Shown: positions 5,686-13,571, counted from the first letter of the stretch. The stretch is DNA of 14,585 nt from Acidobacteriaceae bacterium (GCA_003168235.1 PMSZ01000411.1:1-14585), one strand, 5' to 3'. Notes: a model not told the origin generated them from the letters alone. Made by a program: numbers and translations.

Positions 5686-5789
5686 TTCTTGCGACCTCGC
5701 CGGGCGAACACCCCTAATGCTTATCTCTAATCGACCGAAGTTAGTAGGTAAGGCTTGCCTCCAGAAAAGTCCGAGGTGGTGAAGAGCGC

Positions 5790-7412
5790 ATGAAACTTAC
5801 ACTAGGCAAACAGCTGGGACTAGGGTTCGGGCTCGTGCTGGGCCTGATGGTTATGAGCGCAGTGCTCACCTATCTGAAAACCAACGGCATACGCGAAAAG
5901 CAGGATCGTGCCTTCGCCGAAACCCTGGCCAAGCCTCTCGGAGAGATGGCCGATTCCTTCGAGTCCGTGCTGCAGAAGAGCCAGGATGATCTGGACAAGG
6001 GAATGCACTCGCTGAACGTGGCCCTGGCATTGACCTCGCTGGCAGAATTGAGCATCGGAGCCTTCGTTGCCCTCTTCCTGAGCCGCGGCATTTCCGCCCG
6101 GCTCAGACGATTAACCCAGATGATTCAGGATATTGCCGAGGGCGAAGGCGACGTCACCAAGCGCTTAGAGGTGTCTGCCGGCTTCGGCAACGACGAAGTC
6201 GGCGAAGTCAGCCGCCTCTTCAATCTGTTCATGGACAAACTGCAGCATATCCTCCGCGGCATTTCATCTCACACCAACCAACTGGGGAGTTCCAGTCAGC
6301 AACTGCTCGAGGCCAGTGAGCAGATCACTACCAATTGCGGCGAGACCGCCACGCAATCAAACTCCGCTTCCCGCATCACCCAGCAAGTCTCCGAAAATCT
6401 GCAGAGCCTTTCGACGGGCGCGAGCGAGATGACCTCGACCATCCAAAATATTGCCGCCAACGCCCACGAAGCCGCCAAAGTAGCCGCGTCGGCTGTCAGC
6501 GCCGCCGAAACTGCCAATGCCACGGTTGCGCAACTGAGCAAGTCGAGTAAGGAGATCGGAGAAGTTCTGAAGGTCATTACCTCGATCGCGCAGCAGACAA
6601 ACTTGCTGGCTTTGAACGCCACCATTGAAGCCGCGCGCGCCGGAGAAGCCGGCAAGGGTTTCGCCGTTGTAGCCAATGAGGTAAAAGAGCTGGCCAAGCA
6701 GACCGCCAAAGCCACGGAAGACATTGGTTTGAAAATTACGGCCATCCAGGCGGACACCAAGGGCGCCGCCGCCGCCATCGGAACCGTCTCCAACGTCATC
6801 GCTCAGATCAACAACATCTCCGCCACCATCGCAACGGCGGTCGAAGAGCAGAGCGCGACCACCAACGAGATGACTCGCAACAGCCGCGAAGCCGCCAGCG
6901 GCGCGGGTGACATCTCGGCTAACATAGCGGGCGTGGCGCAGGCGGCCGAAGGCACGCTGGGGCGCGCGCAAGAGTCACAAAAGGCCGCACGTGACCTCGC
7001 TTCCATCGCATCCGAACTTACCGAACTGATGCGGCAGTTCAAGATCGAGCGCGCCGACCGTAGATTCGACGTCTCTGTGCCCGTACGCCTCAGCGGCACC
7101 GATGTCAGCGGGCAGCCGATAAGTCAGGAAGTCGTAACCATCAACATCAGCCGCAATGGATCTCTGCTGAGGGGCATCCGGGGCAAACTTCGGCTGGGCA
7201 GCCAGGTTTCCCTGGCGCGCGCGCAAAAGCTTGAGCAATTCTTAGTTGCCTGGGTGGGAAAAGAAGATACCCCGGATGCTGGACAGATTGGCGTCTCTGC
7301 GGTCGCAGCGGATAGTTCATTTTGGAATGATGTGCTGCCATCGCAGTTTGAGGACGAACCGTCCGCGGGAGAAAAACATTCAAAGCCCAAAGCAATGGCA
7401 CAGCGAGCTTGA
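5790..7412 (+). CDS. Methyl-accepting chemotaxis protein with C-terminal PilZ domain
   Basis: A 540-aa inner-membrane chemotaxis transducer. A first membrane helix at about 9-28 is followed by only some 45 residues outside, then a second helix at about 76-97, so there is no room for a normal periplasmic sensor domain. HAMP follows (about 98-150). A long coiled-coil signalling domain (about 155-415) has the conserved hairpin tip at 262-302 (SIAQQTNLLALNATIEAARA and following), which contacts CheA and CheW. The end (420-515) is a PilZ domain with R421xxxR425 and N452xS454xxG457 (NISRNG), i.e. the full c-di-GMP-binding signature, and a strand ending AWVGKEDTPDAGQIGV that resembles domain 1 of the PilZ protein at 4326-4988. 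No CheR-tethering pentapeptide is at the C-terminus. Inferred role: couples c-di-GMP level to chemotaxis signalling. GAGGTGG at 5773-5779 is the likely ribosome-binding site. Confidence 0.94.
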   Translation: MKLTLGKQLGLGFGLVLGLMVMSAVLTYLKTNGIREKQDRAFAETLAKPLGEMADSFESVLQKSQDDLDKGMHSLNVALALTSLAELSIGAFVALFLSRGISARLRRLTQMIQDIAEGEGDVTKRLEVSAGFGNDEVGEVSRLFNLFMDKLQHILRGISSHTNQLGSSSQQLLEASEQITTNCGETATQSNSASRITQQVSENLQSLSTGASEMTSTIQNIAANAHEAAKVAASAVSAAETANATVAQLSKSSKEIGEVLKVITSIAQQTNLLALNATIEAARAGEAGKGFAVVANEVKELAKQTAKATEDIGLKITAIQADTKGAAAAIGTVSNVIAQINNISATIATAVEEQSATTNEMTRNSREAASGAGDISANIAGVAQAAEGTLGRAQESQKAARDLASIASELTELMRQFKIERADRRFDVSVPVRLSGTDVSGQPISQEVVTINISRNGSLLRGIRGKLRLGSQVSLARAQKLEQFLVAWVGKEDTPDAGQIGVSAVAADSSFWNDVLPSQFEDEPSAGEKHSKPKAMAQRA

Positions 7413-7430
7413 GATCCCCGGTCGAACACT

Positions 7431-7458
7431 TCTCATCTCTCATCTCTCACCTCTCATC
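7431..7458. repeat. Heptamer tandem repeat, four TCTCATC units
   Basis: Four consecutive 7-bp units, TCTCATC with one substitution in the third, fill half of the 56-bp gap between the convergent transducer and peroxiredoxin genes. The same 7-bp periodicity with another unit occurs at 8194-8221 and 9667-9717, so heptamer repeats are a feature of this genome's intergenic DNA. Confidence 0.85.
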
Positions 7459-7468
7459 GGGAATCCCT

Positions 7469-8185
7469 TTAGTCTGACAAAGTTCGAGCCTGGTCGTGCG
7501 TCAGCCGAACCGCTTCCACGATCTCTAACGGCTCCGGCCGATCTGCATAATCCTCATTCGCCGAAGCAAACAAGATGCTGCCATTGCAGTCAATCACGTA
7601 AGTTGCCGGAATCGGCAGCTCCCAGCTCGAGTCACCATTGGCAAAGGGCAAATTGACAAAGGTTCGGCTGTAGAGCGCCTGCTGTCCTTCCGGAACGCGA
7701 TAGACCAGCCCAAACTGCCGGGCAAGCGCGTTGCGAGCATCGACCAGCAGCGGGAAAGCGAGCTTGTGCTGGTCGTGCATAAAGAAAGCCTGCTTCTCGG
7801 TCTGTGGAGAGACTGCGACCAGCGCAGCTCCCGCCGCGGCAATCTCAGACGCGATCGAAGACATCGCCTCCATCTGCGCGACGCAAAAAGGGCACCAGCG
7901 CCCGCGAATAAATGAGAGGACAAGACGGCCTTTAGCCAAGAGATCGGAGGAAGAGACAAGTTTGCCGCGGTGGTCCGGTAACACAAAAGAAGGAGAGATG
8001 TCTCCCACCTTAAGCGTTTGCGCTGCCAACTGCTGATTTTTCAGGCTTGCGACGGCGCGCACGTGAACGGCCTGAACCTCGGCCGGAACGTACTGAGCGA
8101 TCGCCTGCTTGCGCTCAGCAAGAATCTGCCGCAAAGGGCGAAGGTCACTCGACGGGCCAGATTCTTGAAGAGATCGCCACTTCAT
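7469..8185 (-). CDS. Peroxiredoxin-like (AhpC/TSA, thioredoxin-fold) protein
   Basis: A 238-aa thioredoxin-fold protein of the peroxiredoxin-like group. The fold starts near residue 57 (KVGDISPSFVLPDHRGKLVS), and the active site is RGRWCPFC with Cys98 and Cys101, followed by a helix and the strand AALVAVSPQT. A later segment reads LPIPATYVIDCNGSILFA (about 193-210), the usual cis-Pro strand and ending. The CxxC replaces the classical single peroxidatic Cys motif (PxxxTxxC), so it may reduce peroxides or act as a thiol oxidoreductase with thioredoxin. About 55 residues precede the fold, helical and charged; no signal peptide, so cytosolic. It lies 84 bp downstream of ffh on the same strand, but that gap is filled by a strong inverted repeat that starts only 8 bp before the ATG. 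No good ribosome-binding site is visible. Confidence 0.87.
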   Translation of the reverse strand: MKWRSLQESGPSSDLRPLRQILAERKQAIAQYVPAEVQAVHVRAVASLKNQQLAAQTLKVGDISPSFVLPDHRGKLVSSSDLLAKGRLVLSFIRGRWCPFCVAQMEAMSSIASEIAAAGAALVAVSPQTEKQAFFMHDQHKLAFPLLVDARNALARQFGLVYRVPEGQQALYSRTFVNLPFANGDSSWELPIPATYVIDCNGSILFASANEDYADRPEPLEIVEAVRLTHDQARTLSD

Positions 8186-8192
8186 AAAGAGC

Positions 8193-8271
8193 AGTCGTTG
8201 GTCGCCGGTCGTTCGTCGTTTGGCAGTTCAGTCGCTAACGCGCGACGACGAACAACCGGCGACCAACGACT
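8193..8271. repeat. Large inverted repeat (26-bp arms) filling the ffh / peroxiredoxin gap
   Basis: The arms at 8193-8218 and 8246-8271 are reverse complements at 25 of 26 positions, around a 27-nt centre. The left arm is itself built from heptamers (GTCGTTG, GTCGCCG, GTCGTTC, then GTCGTTT, 8194-8221). The right arm covers two bases of the ffh stop codon, and the left arm ends 8 bp from the peroxiredoxin start codon. In RNA this would be a very stable hairpin after ffh; no U-run follows, so a classical intrinsic terminator is unlikely. It would also occupy the ribosome-binding region of the next gene. Confidence 0.88.
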
Positions 8272-9628
8272 ACATCCCTGGAAACTTCATGCCCGCCATC
8301 CGCCGCGCGAAGCTGGGCTTGCCCATCTGCTTGAACATTTTTCTCATTTGGGCATATTGGCGAAGCAAATTGTTGACTTCCTGCACGCTTGTGCCGGAGC
8401 CGCGGGCGATGCGCTTGCGGCGGCTGCCATTGATGGCTTCGTGATGGTTGCGTTCGAATCCAGTCATCGAATTAATAATCGCTTCGACGCGATTGATTTG
8501 CTTCTCGTCAACTTTGTCAGCCGCCTTCTGCAAGCCCGAGAACGCGCCGACGCTCGGCAGCATGCCCATGAGGCTTTGCAGCGATCCCATTTTGCGAACC
8601 TGGCGCAACTGGTCGCGGAAATCCTCGAGCGAAAAGCCGTCGCCGCTGAAGGCCTTGGTGGCCAGCTCCTGCGCTTTTTTCTTGTCGATCTGCGACTCGG
8701 CCTTCTCGATCAACGACAGAATGTCGCCCATGCCGAGGATGCGGGAGACGATGCGATCGGGATGGAAAGGCTCGAGCGCATCGTATTTTTCGCCGATGCC
8801 GATGAACTTGATGGGCTGTCCGGTGACCTGGCGGATGGAGAGCGCCGCGCCACCGCGAGCGTCGCCATCCATTTTGGTGAGGACTACGCCGGTGAGTGTG
8901 AGCTTCTTGTGAAATTCGTCAGCGGAGTTGACGGCATCCTGCCCGGTCATGGAATCGGCGACGAACAGAATTTCCTGCGGATTGAGCAGGCGCTTAAGCG
9001 ACTGCATCTCGTCCATGAGTTGGTCGTCAATGTGGAGACGGCCGGCAGTATCGACGATGAGCACATCGCATCCGGAGTTGATAGCTTCGCGGCGCGCTTC
9101 TTGGGCGAGGCGCACGACGGTCGCGGTATTGGCTTCGCCGACTTCGCCTTCGTAGAGGTTGGCCTTAATTGCGGCGGCGACCACTTTGAGTTGCTCGCGC
9201 GCGGCTGGGCGGTAGACGTCGACGGAGACGAGCAGCGGGCGGTGTCCGCCATTCTTGAGCCAGTTGGCGAGCTTGCCAGAGGTTGTGGTCTTGCCTGAAC
9301 CCTGCAATCCGGCCATGAGGACGACGGTGGGCGGCTGCGAGGCGAATTTTAATTTCGCCGTGTCTTGGCCGAGAGTTGCGACGAGTTCGTCGCGGACGAT
9401 CTTGATGACCTGCTCGCCGGGCGAGAGCGCGGTCAGGACTTCCTGTCCGACGGCCTTGGCCTGGATGCGGTCGATGAGCTCTTTGACGACTTTGAAGTTG
9501 ACGTCGGCTTCGAGGAGAGCCAGACGAATTTGTTTCAGCGCCTCGGAAATGTTCTCTTCGGTGAGGACGGCTTGCCCGCGGAGAGACTTGAAGGCGCGCT
9601 GGAGTTTTTCCTGGAGATTCTCAAACAT
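8270..9628 (-). CDS. ffh: Signal recognition particle protein Ffh (SRP54 homologue)
   Basis: A 452-aa GTPase that binds 4.5S RNA and signal sequences of nascent membrane and secreted proteins and delivers ribosomes to FtsY at the membrane. N domain 1-90; G domain with P-loop GLQGSGKTT at 107-115, DVYRPAAREQL at 137-147, DTAGR at 193-197, TKMDGDARGG at 251-260 and the closing GxGEKYDALEPF around 278-288. M domain from about 325, Met-rich, with the RNA-binding motif SRRKRIARGSGTSVQEVNNL at 402-421. It is full length with all motifs intact. No clear ribosome-binding site precedes the ATG at 9628, which is usual for some genes of such organisms. The neighbours downstream (rpsP, rimM, trmD in many genomes) are absent here; heptamer-type repeats flank the gene on both sides. 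Confidence 0.98.
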   Translation of the reverse strand: MFENLQEKLQRAFKSLRGQAVLTEENISEALKQIRLALLEADVNFKVVKELIDRIQAKAVGQEVLTALSPGEQVIKIVRDELVATLGQDTAKLKFASQPPTVVLMAGLQGSGKTTTSGKLANWLKNGGHRPLLVSVDVYRPAAREQLKVVAAAIKANLYEGEVGEANTATVVRLAQEARREAINSGCDVLIVDTAGRLHIDDQLMDEMQSLKRLLNPQEILFVADSMTGQDAVNSADEFHKKLTLTGVVLTKMDGDARGGAALSIRQVTGQPIKFIGIGEKYDALEPFHPDRIVSRILGMGDILSLIEKAESQIDKKKAQELATKAFSGDGFSLEDFRDQLRQVRKMGSLQSLMGMLPSVGAFSGLQKAADKVDEKQINRVEAIINSMTGFERNHHEAINGSRRKRIARGSGTSVQEVNNLLRQYAQMRKMFKQMGKPSFARRMAGMKFPGM

Positions 9629-9666
9629 AGGTTCGTAGTTATTTTAGCAGTCGGGGTGGGTGGGGA

Positions 9667-9717
9667 GTCGTTGGTCGTTGGTCGAGGGTCGTTCGCTGTT
9701 CGTCGTTCGTCGTTCGC
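9667..9717. repeat. Heptamer tandem repeat, seven units of GTCGTTG/GTCGTTC type
   Basis: Seven consecutive 7-bp units in one register, from 9667 to 9715: GTCGTTG twice, GTCGAGG, GTCGTTC, GCTGTTC, GTCGTTC twice. They lie in the gap between ffh and the flavin reductase gene. The unit is the same as in the left arm of the inverted repeat on the other side of ffh. Confidence 0.88.
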
Positions 9718-9729
9718 AAAATCTTCGTT

Positions 9730-9753
9730 GTCATCCTTAGTGAAGCGAAGGAC
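9730..9753. repeat. Second copy of the GTCATCC...GCGAAGGAC element
   Basis: GTCATCCTTAGTGAAGCG followed by AAGGAC. It shares both ends with the element at 4225-4261. TCCTT and AAGGA can form a 5-bp stem with a 9-nt loop. It lies 10 bp beyond the stop codon of the flavin reductase gene, as the other copy lies near gene ends; it could act as a weak terminator or dispersed repeat. Confidence 0.45.
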
Positions 9754-9762
9754 GCCTTCCCC

Positions 9763-10419
9763 TTACTCCACCTTCGGGCGGACCATCTCAAAGCGCTCGG
9801 TGGTACGGGTGTACTGCATGCCGCCCATGCGTCCGACGAGATTAAGCGAGTTACGGTCGAGGCGGCCATCCTTTATATGTTGCTCGTTGATGTGGATGGA
9901 GACGATTTGGCCGATGACAAGACTGCCGCCTTCGGGCTCGGGATTGAAATCGAGAATCTGATGCAGCTTGCATTCGAAGCTGACGGGAGACTCGGCCACG
10001 CGGCGCGGGCGGACAATGGTCGATGGCGCAGAGGCGAGGTTCGCTAATTCGAATTCGTCGACGGAGGCGTCATATTCGCCGCTCGTGAGGTTCATGGCTT
10101 CGGCGAGTTCGAAGGTGACCAGGTTGATGACGAACTCCCCGGTGTCGCGAACGTTGCGCAACGTGTCTTTGACATGTACGCCGGGGTGTCCGGCGGTTGC
10201 GTCGGCGGCGGCTTCGGACTTTTTGGGCGGGCGCATTCCTGGAGCAAAGACTAGCAGCGGAGGCTTGGCGCACACGGCGTTGAAGAATGAAAATGGCGCG
10301 AGGTTCGGTTGTCCGGAAGCGCTCAGAGTTGAAACCCACGCGATGGGGCGCGGGACGACGGCGTTGATCAGAATGTTGTAGAGCTCGCGGTGCGCAAGTT
10401 CAGAGGGAACGACGTCCAT
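9763..10419 (-). CDS. Flavin reductase-like (FMN-binding split-barrel) protein
   Basis: A 218-aa protein of the flavin reductase/DIM6-NTAB group, a split-barrel fold that binds FMN and often reduces it with NAD(P)H for partner oxygenases. Recognisable parts: VVPRPIAWVSTLSASG at 21-36, PNLAPFSFFNAVCAKPPLLV at 38-57, a KDTLRNV...GEFVINLV segment at 84-101, and the closing strand HQILDFNPEPEGGSLVIGQI at 153-172 with NLVGRMGGMQYTRT after it. Length and order are normal for the longer members of the family. No membrane segment. It is divergent from polA, with only 17 bp between the two start codons as drawn. No clear ribosome-binding site before the ATG at 10419. The partner enzyme and the substrate cannot be inferred from the neighbours. 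Confidence 0.9.
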   Translation of the reverse strand: MDVVPSELAHRELYNILINAVVPRPIAWVSTLSASGQPNLAPFSFFNAVCAKPPLLVFAPGMRPPKKSEAAADATAGHPGVHVKDTLRNVRDTGEFVINLVTFELAEAMNLTSGEYDASVDEFELANLASAPSTIVRPRRVAESPVSFECKLHQILDFNPEPEGGSLVIGQIVSIHINEQHIKDGRLDRNSLNLVGRMGGMQYTRTTERFEMVRPKVE

Positions 10420-10436
10420 AGGGTTGAGTATATCGT

Positions 10437-13379
10437 TTGCGGGCGTTCAGAAATTCCGTAGCTGCTAAACTTGGATTCTTGCCTGCCAAAAAGAAATCGC
10501 CGCCTGTGAGTAGCGCGCCGGGGCCAGTTCCGGTTTCCGATCGGGCTTCTGCTGCGCGCTCTAGCTCGAATCCGACTCATCTCCGTGACGAGGGCAAAGG
10601 GCGGATTTTTCTGATCGATACGATGTCGTTCATCTTTCGCGCCTATCATGCGATGGCGCGCCAGCGGCCGATGTCTACGAAGACGGGATTGCCGACGGCG
10701 GCGACTTTTGTTTTTGTGAATATGCTGCGCAAGCTGCGGGACGATTTCTCGCCGGAGTATCTGGCGGCGGTGTTCGATGTGGGGGCGCCGACGATCCGGA
10801 ACCAGCAGGCAGAGCAGATCACGACCATCCGGAAGTTCGACATCAAGACGCAGACGTTCAAGGAATCGCAATACGGAGGTTACAAGGCGAATCGGGCGGA
10901 AATGCCTGGAGACCTGGTGCAACAGATTCCGTATATCCGACGGGCGTTGGAGGGGTATCGCATTCCGATTCTGCAGCTGGAAGGTTATGAAGCCGACGAT
11001 GTGATTGGGACACTGGCGCGGAAAGCGGCGGCGGAATCGTATCCAGTGTTTGTAGTGTCGAGCGATAAAGACATGCTGCAGCTGGTGAACGACACGGTCT
11101 GCGTGTTGAATCCTCCGAAAGATAATTTGATTTGCGACGCGGCGAAGGTGGAGGAAATTCTGGGGGTGCCTCCGTCAAAAGTGGTGGATGTGATGGCGCT
11201 GCGCGGCGATTCGGTGGACAACGTTCCGGGGGCTCCGGGAATCGGCGATAAGGGATCCGTGGAACTGATTCAGCGCTTCGGCAGCGTGGAAGCAGCTTTG
11301 GAACGGGCGGCGGAGGTGGAGAAGAAAACGTATCGCGAATCATTACAGAACAATCGCGACAATATTCTTTACAGCAAACAACTGGTGACGATCGACACCG
11401 ACGTGGCCGTGGAGCTGGATGTTGAGGCGATGAAGGCGGGCGAGCCGGACGCGGAAGCGCTGCGCGCGCTGTTTGCCGAGTTGGAATTTACTTCGCTGCT
11501 TAAAGAGCTGCTTCCGGTGGTGGAAGTGAAAGCGGGTGATTATCAGGAGATCAGAACCAAAGCTGAATTCGATGATTACCTGCGAGGGTTGGGTGAGAAT
11601 GCCGCGCTCGCTTTGGCGATTCCGGGTGAGGACGCTGAGAGTGGTGCACCTGAGAGCGTGGTTGAGGATGAAGTTCCGCCGGCGCAGTCGGGGTTTCTGG
11701 CTTTGCAACCAGCGGAATCAGAGGATCGTGGTAACGACGCGAGCGGCGAGGGCAAGCACAATGCCGAGCGCATTGCGGTTTCTAACGCGGCCGGCGGCGG
11801 GGCGATGGTCTGGCTTGAGGATCGGGCGCTCCTGGATCGCGTGAAGACGCTGCTTGAAGATTCCGAAGTGCCGAAGACGGTGTATGACCTGAAGACGGCG
11901 CTGCATTATTTCGGCGAAAAGTTTGGCGTGCAAGTTGGTGTTCATTTGGATGAACGGCGGATTGCGCTGGCGGGCGTGCGGCACGATCCGATGCTGTATT
12001 CCTATCTGCTGGATCCGACTTACTCGTCGCATTTGTTGCCGGAGGTTGCGCTACGGAGATTCAATTTAAAGCTGAGTGGCAATCCGGCGGAAGCGGCGGA
12101 CATTACGGGCCGGCTGGCAAGCGCGCTGCGAGCGGAGGTTGACGAACAGGGGCTGACCTCGGTGTATGAGGAGATCGACGCGCCGCTGGTGCCGGTGTTG
12201 GCGCGGATGGAAGCGGCGGGAGTGAAGATTGATCCGACGGCGCTAGCGGAAATGTCGGTGAAGTTGCAGCGCGAGGCCGCGACGAAGGCGCGCGATATTT
12301 ATGAGCGCTGTGGCATGGAGTTCAACATCAATTCTCCGAAGCAACTGGGAGATGTGCTCTTCAACAAACTGGGGCTGCCGATTCCGGTGAAATATGGGAA
12401 AGGGAAAAAGATATCGACGGCGGTCGATGTATTGGAAGGGCTGGCGGAAGACCACGAAGTTCCGCGGCTGGTGCTGGAATACCGGCAACTGACGAAGTTG
12501 ATGTCGACCTACGTTGATGCTCTGCCGTTGCTGATTCACGCCGGGAGCGGGCGCGTGCATACGACTTTTGTGCAGACGGGAACGGCGACGGGGAGACTGG
12601 CGTCGACGAACCCGAATTTGCAGAATATTCCGATTCGCACGGAACTGGGGCGGGAGATTCGCGCGGCGTTTATCGCTGAGCCGGGACACGTATTGCTGGC
12701 GGCGGATTATTCGCAGATTGAGCTGCGGCTGCTGGCGCACTATTCAAAAGACAAATTGCTGGTGGATGCGTTTCGGCGCGGGGATGATATCCACACACTG
12801 ACGGCGGCGCAGGTGTTTGGCGTGCCGCCGCTGATGGTGACACCGGACCACAGGCGGCAGGCCAAGGTGGTGAATTTTGGAATTGTCTACGGGTTGTCGG
12901 CGTTTGGGCTTTCGCAGAATTTGGGGATTGAGCCGAGCGAGGCGCGAAAATTTATTGAGGCTTATTTTGAGAAATATGCGGGAGTTCGAGCATTCATCGA
13001 TGCGACGCTGGAGCAGGTGCGGCGCGACCGGAAGGTGAAGACACTGTTTGGGCGGGTGCGGCCGATTCCCGACATCGATAGTAAGAACGCCACCCAGCGC
13101 GGATTTGCGGAGCGCACGGCGGTAAATACTCCACTGCAGGGAACGGCGGCGGATTTGATCAAACTGGCGATGATTCGAATTGATGAGGACATTCGGAAGC
13201 GCGGGCTGAAGTCGCGGATGACTTTGCAGGTGCATGACGAGTTGGTGTTTGAAGTGCCGGAGAACGAGGTCGACGTGATGAAGCCGCTGGTACGGGAGCG
13301 CATGGAGAACGCACATACGCTCGCGGTTCCGTTGGTGGTGGAAATTGGTGTGGGCAAGAACTGGCGGGACATGGAGTAG
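10437..13379 (+). CDS. polA: DNA polymerase I
   Basis: Repair and Okazaki-fragment polymerase, up to 980 aa. 5' nuclease domain (about 55-360): GRIFLIDTMSFIFRAYHAM near 55-73, YEADDVIGTLA at 184-194, VSSDKDMLQLV at 207-217, GDSVDNVPGAPGIGDKGS at 257-274. The middle domain (360-590) keeps the fold (HDPMLYSYLLDP at 516-527) but lacks the DxE motif expected near 390-396 (it reads LALAIPGED), so 3'-5' proofreading is probably lost. An acidic low-complexity insert sits at about 397-450. Polymerase domain: TGRLASTNPNLQNIPIR at 718-734, motif A DYSQIELR at 757-764, motif B with Lys810, Phe814 and Tyr818, motif C VHDE at 932-935. The start is uncertain: the frame opens with TTG at 10437, but the first 55 residues look unstructured; TTG 10479 or GTG 10506 are alternatives. 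Confidence 0.97.
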   Translation: MRAFRNSVAAKLGFLPAKKKSPPVSSAPGPVPVSDRASAARSSSNPTHLRDEGKGRIFLIDTMSFIFRAYHAMARQRPMSTKTGLPTAATFVFVNMLRKLRDDFSPEYLAAVFDVGAPTIRNQQAEQITTIRKFDIKTQTFKESQYGGYKANRAEMPGDLVQQIPYIRRALEGYRIPILQLEGYEADDVIGTLARKAAAESYPVFVVSSDKDMLQLVNDTVCVLNPPKDNLICDAAKVEEILGVPPSKVVDVMALRGDSVDNVPGAPGIGDKGSVELIQRFGSVEAALERAAEVEKKTYRESLQNNRDNILYSKQLVTIDTDVAVELDVEAMKAGEPDAEALRALFAELEFTSLLKELLPVVEVKAGDYQEIRTKAEFDDYLRGLGENAALALAIPGEDAESGAPESVVEDEVPPAQSGFLALQPAESEDRGNDASGEGKHNAERIAVSNAAGGGAMVWLEDRALLDRVKTLLEDSEVPKTVYDLKTALHYFGEKFGVQVGVHLDERRIALAGVRHDPMLYSYLLDPTYSSHLLPEVALRRFNLKLSGNPAEAADITGRLASALRAEVDEQGLTSVYEEIDAPLVPVLARMEAAGVKIDPTALAEMSVKLQREAATKARDIYERCGMEFNINSPKQLGDVLFNKLGLPIPVKYGKGKKISTAVDVLEGLAEDHEVPRLVLEYRQLTKLMSTYVDALPLLIHAGSGRVHTTFVQTGTATGRLASTNPNLQNIPIRTELGREIRAAFIAEPGHVLLAADYSQIELRLLAHYSKDKLLVDAFRRGDDIHTLTAAQVFGVPPLMVTPDHRRQAKVVNFGIVYGLSAFGLSQNLGIEPSEARKFIEAYFEKYAGVRAFIDATLEQVRRDRKVKTLFGRVRPIPDIDSKNATQRGFAERTAVNTPLQGTAADLIKLAMIRIDEDIRKRGLKSRMTLQVHDELVFEVPENEVDVMKPLVRERMENAHTLAVPLVVEIGVGKNWRDME

Positions 13380-13571
13380 GGCAAGACGACTCGCCGGGGA
13401 GCGACAAACTATTTTGCTCAGGGCTACAAAATATATGTAAGGTGATGACAAAATAAAAAGGTAGGGCAAGAAATGGTTCCGCTATACTCGGGTCAACGTT
13501 GTTGGCGCGCGCCGCGTTCGTTTTGATTCCAGCCGCATGACAAGGATTTTGGTTCCTGCGGAGGCAGTCTG
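13380..13571 (+). promoter_or_regulatory. Intergenic region with a -10 box for the PilZ-TonB gene
   Basis: 192 bp without a supported gene. TATACT at 13483-13488 is a good -10 hexamer (five of six bases) about 85 bp before the next start codon; no matching -35 is evident 17 bp upstream, so an activator may be needed. AT-rich runs lie at 13425-13460. The ribosome-binding site GGAGG (13560-13564) is 7 nt before the ATG at 13572. Confidence 0.4.

Noticed and set aside
8018..9298. Plus-strand open frame of 426 codons opposite ffh
   Set aside because: Shadow of the GC-rich ffh codon pattern. It starts inside the peroxiredoxin gene and runs through the inverted repeat; ffh itself is intact.
9667..9717. 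CRISPR-like array
   Set aside because: Units are 7 bp with no spacers; it is a short tandem repeat.
12744..13469. Minus-strand open frame of 241 codons opposite polA
   Set aside because: Antisense to the conserved polymerase motifs; its composition (His, Arg, Gln, Pro) is that of a shadow frame.
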